Assembly (NCBI RefSeq): GCF_011751075.1
Contig: NZ_JAALLN010000011.1
Span: forward strand, 1-64,000
Source of the DNA: Flavobacterium poyangense
GTDB lineage: Bacteria > Bacteroidota > Bacteroidia > Flavobacteriales > Flavobacteriaceae
Direction: 5' to 3'
DNA: 64,000 nucleotides
Notes under the pieces: model-generated
What the model was told of the DNA's origin: nothing
Seen by the model: the letters and a program-made list of their open reading frames with translations, nothing else
Database searches by the model: none
Shown: positions 51,475 through 59,527 of the stretch, piece by piece
Numbering within the stretch: the stretch's first letter is position 1
Layout of the letters: every line of letters starts with the position of its first letter
Program-made: the position numbers and the translations under genes

Positions 51475-51507
51475 AAAAAAACCCGTTTGATGTACTCAAA
51501 CGGGTTT
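51475..51507 (-). terminator. Attenuator terminator of the his operon
   Basis: AACCCGTTTGA/TCAAACGGGTT stem, 5-nt loop, followed on the minus strand by six T. It lies between the His leader peptide and hisG. Confidence 0.9.
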
Positions 51508-51535
51508 TAAAATATGATGATTTACACGCATACCA

Positions 51536-51595
51536 TTAACACATCGCCTGAGAGCAATAATGAAAATGATGATGATGTAATTGAATAGAAATCAT
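51536..51595 (-). CDS. his leader peptide (attenuator)
   Basis: A 19-codon frame with LHHHHFHY: five His codons in six, beginning seven codons in. It ends 29 nt before a rho-independent terminator, which is followed by hisG. This is the layout of the enterobacterial his attenuator: scarcity of charged His-tRNA stalls the ribosome and prevents the terminator. A consensus flavobacterial promoter precedes it. Confidence 0.92.
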   Translation of the reverse strand: MISIQLHHHHFHYCSQAMC

Positions 51596-51630
51596 GATTG
51601 GGTTTGTTTTATAATTCTTTGAATCGGTTG

Positions 51631-51663
51631 CAAATATACTAGTTAATTTCATAAAACAGCAAA
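51631..51663 (-). promoter_or_regulatory. Probable his operon promoter
   Basis: On the minus strand TTTG, 21 nt, TATATTTG: both Bacteroidota elements at the expected spacing, about 36 nt before the leader ATG. Confidence 0.65.
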
Positions 51664-51735
51664 TTTTATTTTAACTTAACGATACTTTATTGTTAAAAAA
51701 TGTCTCAAGTGCCGTTTTTGCTACATTCTTTTGAT

Positions 51736-53136
51736 TTATAATATTGTTTTTATCTTCGTTTTAAAATCTAAAATAACAGTAGTTCCTTCTCCTTTATTAC
51801 TGTTTACTTTAAATTTAATATGCAGTAAATCTGAAATTCTTTTTACAATTGAAAGTCCTAAACCGGTCCCTTTTATTTCCGGATGCTCGGATGATTTTGA
51901 TCTGTAAAAAGGATTGAAAATGGCGTCCAGATCTTCTTTGTCGATTCCGATTCCGTTATCGGTTATGGTGCAGACAACGTGATTTTCCTGTTTCATTAAT
52001 GAAATACTGATTTCGCCGGCTTCATTGGTGTACTTTATGGCATTTGAGATAATATTCCTCAGGATTGTCAACACTAAATAGTTGTCTGAAAGAATATAAT
52101 AATCTTCTTGAGCTTCAAATTTTATATTGATTTTTTTGTTGTTTATTTTTTCTGAATTTAAAGTCAGTACATCTAAAATCAAAGCATTCAAATACACTGA
52201 TTGGTATTTTACATTATCATTCTTATTCTCAGATCGTGCCATTAGCAGGAGTTGATCTACTAGTCTGTTTAAATGATCAACCTCTGCAATACAAAAGTTT
52301 ACCTTTTCTTCGTATTCACTACTGTCTCTTTGTTTACGTATCAACACTTCAAGTGTTCCTTTAATCACTGTAAGCGGTGTTCTTAGTTCATGCGAAGCGT
52401 CTGAAGTGAATTGTTTTTCACGTTCGATTGCATCTTCAATTCGGTTTAATAGGTTATTGATGGTTTTAGAAAGGGTGTATAGTTCATCCTTGGTTTTGGG
52501 AAGAGGGATTCTTGTTTTTAGATTGTCTCTGGTAATACTTTTAGATATATTGGTAATGGCATTTATTGGTTTGATGCTTCGACCTGCAAAAAAACGGGCT
52601 ATAAAAAACAACACTAATAAAATTACCGGAAAAGCCAGACACATTATTTCGAATAGATTATTAAGTACCATTCGCGAATTAGTGAGTGACATGGCTATCA
52701 TCAGATAACCGATATTTTTTGATTTTACAATAAGCGGAACCTGAACCTGACGGATAATATTATTGCCCATTTTGGCGTCGAATAATTCATAATCTTCAAC
52801 ACTGTCATGATAAACCAATGTTAGCGTTTTTAGATTTGGAGACTTCTCGGTTATTTTTTTATCTGTATCGAGGAATTGCACAAAGACAGGGTTTATGTCA
52901 ACGGTATTGTGCTCCCGTTCTTCCCATTCTTCTTTATCTACAAGGGTAATAACGCCATTTACTTCTTTAATTTCTTTGAGATGATTTTGTATTTCGACAT
53001 TTATGCCTTCATCGATATGGCTGTAAACGGAGTGTTTTACAATAGCATAAATAGTAAAAAAAACGACTAAGATCAGCAAACCCGTGGTGATGATATAGTT
53101 TAAAGCAATTCTGTTTTTAAAGGAAAGTTGAGCCAT
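51736..53136 (-). CDS. Sensor histidine kinase (OmpR-group partner)
   Basis: A 466-residue membrane kinase. Membrane helices at about 12-34 and 165-190 enclose a periplasmic sensor of about 130 residues. HAMP runs about 185-240. HisKA has the phospho-accepting His in FTSDASHELRTPLT (about 243-256). The HATPase contains N box NIISNAIKYTNEA, G1 DNGIGIDKE and G2 KGTGLGLSIVKRI. It starts 3 nt after the response regulator stop. Signal unknown; resembles CusS/heavy-metal or general envelope sensors. Confidence 0.92.
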   Translation of the reverse strand: MAQLSFKNRIALNYIITTGLLILVVFFTIYAIVKHSVYSHIDEGINVEIQNHLKEIKEVNGVITLVDKEEWEEREHNTVDINPVFVQFLDTDKKITEKSPNLKTLTLVYHDSVEDYELFDAKMGNNIIRQVQVPLIVKSKNIGYLMIAMSLTNSRMVLNNLFEIMCLAFPVILLVLFFIARFFAGRSIKPINAITNISKSITRDNLKTRIPLPKTKDELYTLSKTINNLLNRIEDAIEREKQFTSDASHELRTPLTVIKGTLEVLIRKQRDSSEYEEKVNFCIAEVDHLNRLVDQLLLMARSENKNDNVKYQSVYLNALILDVLTLNSEKINNKKINIKFEAQEDYYILSDNYLVLTILRNIISNAIKYTNEAGEISISLMKQENHVVCTITDNGIGIDKEDLDAIFNPFYRSKSSEHPEIKGTGLGLSIVKRISDLLHIKFKVNSNKGEGTTVILDFKTKIKTIL

Positions 53137-53139
53137 GTG

Positions 53140-53802
53140 TTAATCGTTAGCAATGTAACCAACACCGCGAATTGTTTTTATATAATCTTCTTCAATTTTT
53201 AGATTGAGCTTTTTTCTGATGGCATTCATGAAAACATCAATAACACCGGTATCATATTCGAAATTGATTTCCCAAACATCTTTTAGAATTTCATTTCGGG
53301 TGCATACTTTTCCTTTATTGCGAACCAGATAAGCCAGTAATTCAAACTCTCTTTGTGTGAGAGAAACAGGTTCATTGTTTTTTAAAACAATATATTTTAA
53401 TAAATCAATTTTGATGGTTCCGAGTGAAAGGATCTCTTTTCTTTTGTGTTTTCGAAAATGAATTTTAATGCGTTCTACCAATTCTTCAAAACTAAATGGC
53501 TTCTTGATATAGTCGTTGGCTCCCGCTTTTAAACCTTCAATAGTTTCTTGAACAGTATCCTTGGCAGTCAGAAATATAATTGGAGTGTTTTGGTCTTTTA
53601 TTCTAATGGCTTTACAAAGTTCTAAGCCATTGATTTTAGGTAACATCCAATCCAGTAAGATTAAATCAAATTGCTGGGTCTGAATTAACTCAAAGCCCTT
53701 TGCGCCATCATTTGCTGTGGTTATTTCATAGCCTTCTTCCTGTAGTCCTTGTTGCAGGAACTGAACTATGCCTAATTCATCTTCAATTATTAAAATATGC
53801 AT
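53140..53802 (-). CDS. OmpR-family response regulator
   Basis: A 220-residue regulator. Receiver domain: acidic pair ED 7-8, phospho-acceptor Asp 51 in LLDWMLPKING, Thr in IIFLTAKD and Lys in YIKKPFSF. The C-terminal winged-helix OmpR/PhoB DNA-binding domain (about 125-218) includes LTQREFELLAYLVRNKGKVCTR. I use the ATG giving MHILIIED; the longer frame opens at a TTG two codons earlier. Forms a two-gene operon with the kinase. Confidence 0.93.
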   Translation of the reverse strand: MHILIIEDELGIVQFLQQGLQEEGYEITTANDGAKGFELIQTQQFDLILLDWMLPKINGLELCKAIRIKDQNTPIIFLTAKDTVQETIEGLKAGANDYIKKPFSFEELVERIKIHFRKHKRKEILSLGTIKIDLLKYIVLKNNEPVSLTQREFELLAYLVRNKGKVCTRNEILKDVWEINFEYDTGVIDVFMNAIRKKLNLKIEEDYIKTIRGVGYIAND

Positions 53803-53990
53803 CTCCAAGATATTAAATTAGGAAATATACTACAAATATAATCAATTTGCAACTCAAAGATACGAATTTAAAGAATTAGACGATATTTTAAAGTATGCTC
53901 AACGTAACGAAGCGAACATCTTAAGTAAATATTAAGTTAACTCTAAGTAAGGTAAAAGAATAACTTAATCCGGCGTTAATCAATCAAAAT

Positions 53991-53998
53991 TACTTTTG
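53991..53998 (+). promoter_or_regulatory. Putative promoter (-7) of the sulfatase gene
   Basis: TACTTTTG matches TANNTTTG, 14 nt before the ATG, implying a very short leader. Confidence 0.4.
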
Positions 53999-54012
53999 TA
54001 AAAAAAGAAATT

Positions 54013-56103
54013 ATGGCATTTTATAAGAAACTTGCTCCGTTCTACAATCTTGCATTATTCTATTTTATTGTAAGTTTTATACTGAGAGTTGTTTTGTTTT
54101 TTCACCCGATCACACAAAGTGCATTTAGTATTGCTGAGAGTCTGAAAATCTTTGTTTTAGGTTTGATCTCTGATTTTTTTGTATTTGTTGTGGCCGGTTT
54201 TTTTCTATGGCTCTATTTGATTTTTATTTCCAATTCTAAATACAACAAGCCAACGGGCTATATTATCCTGGGGCTTTTCGTTCTTCTGTTTTTGTATATA
54301 GCGTCCGGCAGAAGTATATTTGATGAGTATGGTGGTGCGTTACCCGGAATTGTCTTGATTTTTGTTGGAATTAAAACAGCGCTTTTTGCTATTTTACTTT
54401 TTCTTCCAAAACACAGAGATAAAATTCGATTTTGGTTATTTGGTTTTGTAATTTTCTTATACGTTCTACTGATTCTTCAGAATGGCTTAAGCGAATATTT
54501 CTTTTGGAATGAGTTTGGAGTAAAATATAACTTTATTGCTGTGAACTATCTGATTTATACCAATGAAGTTATTGGAAATATAATGGAATCTTATCCTGTA
54601 ATTCCGATATTCACCGGTTTATTCGTGATTACCGGAATTTTTACTTATTTCATTCTAAAAAGATCTCGGGTTTACATTGATGCTGTACCAACATTTAAAG
54701 AAAAGGGGAAAATTTCAGTTTTCTATATAAGTCTCCTTTTAATTTCTTTAATTGCCATTCCGACTTTAGCTTTGACAGAAAATTCCAAAAATGTTTTTGT
54801 TAATGAATTGCAGTCTAACGGATTGTATAAGTTTTATTTAGCGTTTAAAAATAATAAATTAGATTACACCAAATTTTACAAAACATTGCCAAACGAAAAA
54901 GCTTTTGGCATTTTGAAGAAACAACTTCCGGCAATTTCCGATGGAAATACATTGCGAAGTATAGTCAGTGATTCAGCAGTAAATCGCAAAAATGTGGTCT
55001 TGATTACAATTGAAAGTTATAGTGCTGAATTCATGAAAATGTATGGAAATACAGAAAATATCACACCATTTTTGGATAGTTTAGCGCAAAAAAGCCTTCA
55101 ATTTACGAATTTGTACGCCACCGGAAATCGTACTGTTCGAGGGCTCGAAGCGGTTACTTTATGTTTGCCGCCCACTGCCGGAGAGAGTGTAGTGAAACGT
55201 GAGGACAATAAAAATAAATTTTCTACAGGCGCCGTTTTTAAACAAAAGGGATATAATGTGAAATTCATGTATGGTGGTGATGCTTTCTTTGATAATATGC
55301 AGGATTTTTATTCCGGAAATGGTTATGAAATCGTTGATAAATCTAGCTTTACACCTGATGAAATTACATTCTCTAACGTGTGGGGTGTTTGCGATGAAGA
55401 CATGTACAACAAAGCGATAAAGGATATGAATGCTGAAGCAAAAGAGAACAAACCGTTCTTTAATCACATCATGACTGTAAGTAACCACAGACCTTTTACC
55501 TACCCTAACAATAAAATTGATATTCCCGGAGATATAAAGTCACGTGATGGAGGTGTAAAATATACGGATTATTCGCTTAAAAGATTCTTCGCAATGGCCA
55601 GTAAACAATCGTGGTTTAATAATACAGTTTTTGTAATTGTAGCAGACCACTGTGCTTCAAGTGCAGGAAAAACAGAATTGCCGATGGATAAATACAGAAT
55701 TCCTGCTTTTATTTACAGACCCGGAGCCAAACCTGAGAAATTCAATCAGCTAATGTCACAGATTGATGTTATGCCGACTGTTTTTGGTTTACTGCATTTT
55801 GAATATCAGACTAAGTTTTTTGGGCAGGATGTTTTTAAACCAGATTACAAACCAAGGGCTTTTATTGCAACGTATCAGGATTTGGGATTGATAAAAGACA
55901 ATGTTCTGACTATTTTATCACCAAAACAAAAAGTAAAACAATTCGAATTGAATTTGATCCCAAAAGAAAATGTGGCTCCTGAATACCAGATTTACTACGA
56001 AGAAAAACCACTGCAAAAGGAAAGAACCGATTTGGTGAATGAAACCATAGCTTTTTATCAAACGGCTTCTGATTTGCTTAAACATAAGAAGTATCAGAGG
56101 TAA
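54013..56103 (+). CDS. LtaS-like membrane sulfatase/phosphoglycerol transferase
   Basis: A 696-residue protein with about five N-terminal membrane helices (to about 255) and an extracellular alkaline-phosphatase-fold domain from about 335. Features: VVLITIESYSAEFMKMYG (first metal-binding Glu), the catalytic Thr in NRTVRGLEAV (about 373-382), and the metal-binding DHCASSAGKTELP (about 543-555). Gram-negative bacteria lack lipoteichoic acid, so it probably transfers phosphoglycerol or phosphoethanolamine to another surface glycan or lipid. Divergent from the two-component operon. Confidence 0.88.
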   Translation: MAFYKKLAPFYNLALFYFIVSFILRVVLFFHPITQSAFSIAESLKIFVLGLISDFFVFVVAGFFLWLYLIFISNSKYNKPTGYIILGLFVLLFLYIASGRSIFDEYGGALPGIVLIFVGIKTALFAILLFLPKHRDKIRFWLFGFVIFLYVLLILQNGLSEYFFWNEFGVKYNFIAVNYLIYTNEVIGNIMESYPVIPIFTGLFVITGIFTYFILKRSRVYIDAVPTFKEKGKISVFYISLLLISLIAIPTLALTENSKNVFVNELQSNGLYKFYLAFKNNKLDYTKFYKTLPNEKAFGILKKQLPAISDGNTLRSIVSDSAVNRKNVVLITIESYSAEFMKMYGNTENITPFLDSLAQKSLQFTNLYATGNRTVRGLEAVTLCLPPTAGESVVKREDNKNKFSTGAVFKQKGYNVKFMYGGDAFFDNMQDFYSGNGYEIVDKSSFTPDEITFSNVWGVCDEDMYNKAIKDMNAEAKENKPFFNHIMTVSNHRPFTYPNNKIDIPGDIKSRDGGVKYTDYSLKRFFAMASKQSWFNNTVFVIVADHCASSAGKTELPMDKYRIPAFIYRPGAKPEKFNQLMSQIDVMPTVFGLLHFEYQTKFFGQDVFKPDYKPRAFIATYQDLGLIKDNVLTILSPKQKVKQFELNLIPKENVAPEYQIYYEEKPLQKERTDLVNETIAFYQTASDLLKHKKYQR

Positions 56104-56156
56104 AAGAAAATAGAAAGATATTTGTAATTTGCGCAAAGTTTGCAGCTGTATTGAAT

Positions 56157-56196
56157 AAAAAAAGTCTCAATTCATTTAGAATTTGAGACTTTTTTT
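56157..56196. terminator. Bidirectional terminator
   Basis: AAAAAAGTCTCAA / TTTGAGACTTTTTT stem between convergent genes. Confidence 0.9.
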
Positions 56197-56226
56197 AGAT
56201 TTTTAAACTTGAAGCAAGATTATGTT

Positions 56227-57225
56227 TTAGTCGTCCTGATTTTTCATTCCGAATAGATCTCCTTTTTGAAACATTTTTAAATCTTCTTTCAAGGCATTGC
56301 TATTGCGAAGTGTCACTTCTTCTGAATCTAAATCACTTAAATCCGGCATTCCTGCATTTACCCAGGCGGTGTACCAATAACTTGAAGTGGCGATAATTGC
56401 TTTTTTCATTTGGTTTTCCACCATTCCGTTAAGTTCATTGTGCAATTTTTCAGCGTAATCGTCAGAGAATTTAGCTGAATTGTATTTGTTTTTAACCGCT
56501 TTTCCGTTGGCATCCATCACAAATACTTTGTTTTCAGGTGTTGAAGTTCTTAGTTTTTTGTCTATATCCAATAATGGCTGAACTAAACTATGGGTGTCGT
56601 TAATGATGTCCCAAGTTGCTTTGTGAACATCATCATAATAATGTGCTTTAGGAACATTTAGTTTGTAATTCTTAGCAAATAATTCCGGCAATCTGCTTTC
56701 CCAAAGAGAGTGAATTCCTTTTTGATCGGTTAACTGTCCGTCATGATTGGCAGAAGTATGCAATGGCATATGCGCGTCGCCAACATAGTGTCCCAGATCA
56801 GCTGCAAGAAACAAAATTTCGGCTCTGTTTTTTTCTTTAAATGCTTTGGTCAATTTTACCATCATGTCTTCAATGTACCAAGGTAAAATTCCATTGTTAT
56901 TTAAAAATTTTGCATCGTATTTCTTTTTAACATCTTCAAAATTTTGCGGTATTTGGTCTATTGGACCAAAATTCTCCATATCAAAATAATGTCTTGGGTT
57001 TTCGTCTTTATAGTTTAAAGCATACTTACGGATGTCCGGTACAGAAGCTTCCTGAGTAATAAAATCAATATGGTTGTAAAAAAATATCTGCAATGGTTGT
57101 GGTAAAGCCATTACTGCCGCCTTGTTGATACGTTCGTGACCTACGATTCCCCATGACAATGTTAAAAATCCAATTCCTACTACTAAAATAGCAATTAGTC
57201 TTGGTTTCATTTTAAAGTTTTTCAT
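56227..57225 (-). CDS. S1/P1 nuclease-family zinc hydrolase
   Basis: A 332-residue exported protein: signal peptide (LIAILVVGIGFLTLS), then mature N-terminus WGIVGHERINKAA, where the first Trp and the His coordinate zinc in this family. Further zinc ligands lie in FLAADLGHYVGDAHMPLHTSANHDG (about 142-166) and HSLWESRLPE. Members cut single-stranded nucleic acid or act as phospholipase C. The mature end depends on cleavage right before Trp, which matches the predicted site. I start at the ATG giving MKNFKMKPR. Confidence 0.87.
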   Translation of the reverse strand: MKNFKMKPRLIAILVVGIGFLTLSWGIVGHERINKAAVMALPQPLQIFFYNHIDFITQEASVPDIRKYALNYKDENPRHYFDMENFGPIDQIPQNFEDVKKKYDAKFLNNNGILPWYIEDMMVKLTKAFKEKNRAEILFLAADLGHYVGDAHMPLHTSANHDGQLTDQKGIHSLWESRLPELFAKNYKLNVPKAHYYDDVHKATWDIINDTHSLVQPLLDIDKKLRTSTPENKVFVMDANGKAVKNKYNSAKFSDDYAEKLHNELNGMVENQMKKAIIATSSYWYTAWVNAGMPDLSDLDSEEVTLRNSNALKEDLKMFQKGDLFGMKNQDD

Positions 57226-57495
57226 TTGCAATTTTTATTAGAAGTGCAAATTTATCCGATTTATGCGTATTACAAAGAAAACTAACTATTATTGTTGATT
57301 AATTTTACTTTTTGTAGTTGCCTTTAAAGTTTCAAGTGTTTGGGTGGTCAATTTGGGGCGTTTTTTGACGTGGATTGGATGGGTTCACTTTGTGAAGACG
57401 CGGATAAAAACGGATTTTTTTCTTTTCTTCTTTATTAGGTGTTTGCTTCTGTTTTCGTTATTGGCATTTGTTGCCGTTTCTCTTAACGTTTATGT

Positions 57496-58461
57496 TTAGT
57501 TCAGATATAAAATAAATGCCAAACCTAGAAAAGCAATAAATACCCAAAGGAGAATACCTTGTAGTAAGGGCTTCACTCCTACTGCTTTTAATGTTCTTAC
57601 GTTTAAGGTTGCGCCAATAAGAAACAAAGTCATCGTTAGGCCAATTTTTGCAAAACTTACGATATGAGGTGCTACAAGGGCTGTTGCAGGTACATAAGTG
57701 TTTAACAGCATGGCTACAATAAATAATCCGATGAAATAAGGGATTTTGATTTTACTGTTTTTGTTCTTGAATGCAATTGCGGTAAAAATAGAAATCGGAA
57801 TAATCCATAAAGCTCTTGCCAGTTTTACTGTTGTCGCAATTTGCAAGGCTTCAGCACCATATTTATTTGCTGCTCCAACTACAGAACTGGTATCATGAAT
57901 GGCAATAGCGCACCACAGACCGAATTCTTTTTGAGATAAATCAAGTTGATGTCCTATATACGGGAAAAGAAACAAGGCTACAGAATTTAGTATAAAGATG
58001 ACTCCTAAAGCAATTGAGGTCTGGTTTTCGTTTGATTTAATGACCGGGGCCACTGCTGCAATGGCACTACCACCACAAATTGCGGTTCCGCAAGAAATTA
58101 AATGGGAGGTTTTCTTTTCGATTTTAAGCCACTTTCCTAAAAGAATACCGAAAATCAAAGTGCTGAAGATCGAGAATATGGTCAATAGGAATCCTTCTTT
58201 TCCTGCTGATACGGCACTGGCTGCATTCATGCCAAAGCCAAGACCTACAACAGAAAATTGCAGTAAAAATGTAATGGCTTTGTGGTTGAAAGCTAAGAAT
58301 GGATTTCCAAAAACATTAACAATAAGAACTCCTAATAACAAAGCAATTGGTGGAGAAATGATAGAGAATAAACACAGTACAATCACCAGGGCAAAAACAG
58401 CCTGTTGAATATAAATGCTAACTTCTAATAAGTGCGATGCGGAATGTTGTTGCGTTTTCAA
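57496..58461 (-). CDS. YeiH/UPF0324 family putative sulfate exporter
   Basis: A 321-residue membrane protein with about ten helices and the family blocks CGTAICGGSAIAAVAPVIKS (about 124-143), CAIAIHDTSSVVGAANKYG (about 189-207) and a C-terminal hydrophobic bundle. YeiH homologues are linked to sulfonate/sulfite metabolism and are usually next to a LysR regulator, as here. Substrate not proven. It is 74 nt downstream of the LysR gene, same strand. Confidence 0.85.
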   Translation of the reverse strand: MKTQQHSASHLLEVSIYIQQAVFALVIVLCLFSIISPPIALLLGVLIVNVFGNPFLAFNHKAITFLLQFSVVGLGFGMNAASAVSAGKEGFLLTIFSIFSTLIFGILLGKWLKIEKKTSHLISCGTAICGGSAIAAVAPVIKSNENQTSIALGVIFILNSVALFLFPYIGHQLDLSQKEFGLWCAIAIHDTSSVVGAANKYGAEALQIATTVKLARALWIIPISIFTAIAFKNKNSKIKIPYFIGLFIVAMLLNTYVPATALVAPHIVSFAKIGLTMTLFLIGATLNVRTLKAVGVKPLLQGILLWVFIAFLGLAFILYLN

Positions 58462-58535
58462 AATAAGATACTTAATAATTACTCAGCAAAGGTCTGACTA
58501 TTATATGGAAATCGCCAATCGCAAATTACAATCGA

Positions 58536-58554
58536 CTATAACTTCAAGTTATAG
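58536..58554. promoter_or_regulatory. Perfect palindrome overlapping the lysR 3' end
   Basis: CTATAACTT-C-AAGTTATAG, an exact 19-nt palindrome covering the last LysR codons and stop, 75 nt before the exporter start. It could be an operator for the exporter; it may also be chance. Confidence 0.35.
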
Positions 58555-59432
58555 TAAGTTGCCATATTCTGAACAAATAGCTCAGATAAAGGGTCTGATT
58601 TTCCGAGTAATGTAATGATATAGAAGTATCTTTCAATAGTTAAACTTTCCACATCTAAAACGATTAGCTCATTATTTTTAAGCTCCTTACCTACCGCGTG
58701 TATTGACATAAAGGCAAAACAATCAGAATTTAGCAGATAGGACTTTATACTTTCTGTGCTGCCTAATTGCATTTCGAATTGCAAATCAGTTATTTTTAGA
58801 TTGACTTGCCTTAAAGCGTATTCTATAACTTCAAGTGTTCCTGAGCCACGCTCACGAGTGATGAATTTCATTGATTTTAAATCGTTTAATGAAATTTCGC
58901 TTTGTTGAGCCATCGGGTTTTGACTGTTGCAAACCAAAACTAACTCATCCTTTAAAAACGGAATATATTTGATAGACTGATTTTTTGATTGTCCCTCTAC
59001 AATTCCGATTTCAATTTCTTTATTGATTAAAGCATTTTCTATTTGCTCGGTATTACCATTGAGCAAATTGACTTTTATTTCTTGCTGTTTTTGATGAAAA
59101 CGCGCCAGTACAGGAGAAATAATATATTGAGAAATTGTTGTACTAGATCCTAAACGCAATAAGCCCTGACGTTTACTGGCAAAAATACTCATATCGAAAT
59201 CAATTTTGCGATAGATTTCAAAGATGCTTTTGGTGTGTTGTAATAGAATATCTCCAGCCGGAGTTAAGGCAATTTTAGAGCCATTACGTTCAAAAAGCTT
59301 TGTTTTATAGGTTTCCTCGAGTTCCTGAATATGTTTAGAAACTGCTGGCTGCGTAATATACAATTCAGTTGCGGCCTTTGTAAAGTTAAGCCTGAGAGCA
59401 ACGGTGTAGAATACTTTTAGCCTGAAGTCCAT
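58536..59432 (-). CDS. LysR-type transcriptional regulator
   Basis: A 298-residue regulator. The N-terminal helix-turn-helix (MDFRLKVFYTVALRLNFTKA, then AATELYITQPAVSKHIQELE, about 20-39) is followed by a substrate-binding domain from about 90. Likely controls the neighbouring YeiH-type exporter, as in the CysL/YeiE-type arrangement. Effector unknown; cysteine- or sulfite-related signals are the family expectation. Confidence 0.92.
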   Translation of the reverse strand: MDFRLKVFYTVALRLNFTKAATELYITQPAVSKHIQELEETYKTKLFERNGSKIALTPAGDILLQHTKSIFEIYRKIDFDMSIFASKRQGLLRLGSSTTISQYIISPVLARFHQKQQEIKVNLLNGNTEQIENALINKEIEIGIVEGQSKNQSIKYIPFLKDELVLVCNSQNPMAQQSEISLNDLKSMKFITRERGSGTLEVIEYALRQVNLKITDLQFEMQLGSTESIKSYLLNSDCFAFMSIHAVGKELKNNELIVLDVESLTIERYFYIITLLGKSDPLSELFVQNMATYYNLKL

Positions 59433-59469
59433 TTGTGGAGATGTGTTAGTTTAAGTTTTGTTTCAAGTT

Positions 59470-59520
59470 TCAAGTTTGCTAAGACAAACCTTTGCACCTT
59501 TGCCTCTTTGCACCTCTGAA
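59470..59520. repeat. TTTGCAC/TTCAAGTTTC repeat fragment
   Basis: TTTCAAGTTTCAAGTTTGC then ACCTTTGCACCTTTGCC and CTCTTTGCACC: members of the dispersed spacer-repeat families. Confidence 0.6.
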
Positions 59521-59527
59521 CCTTCTT

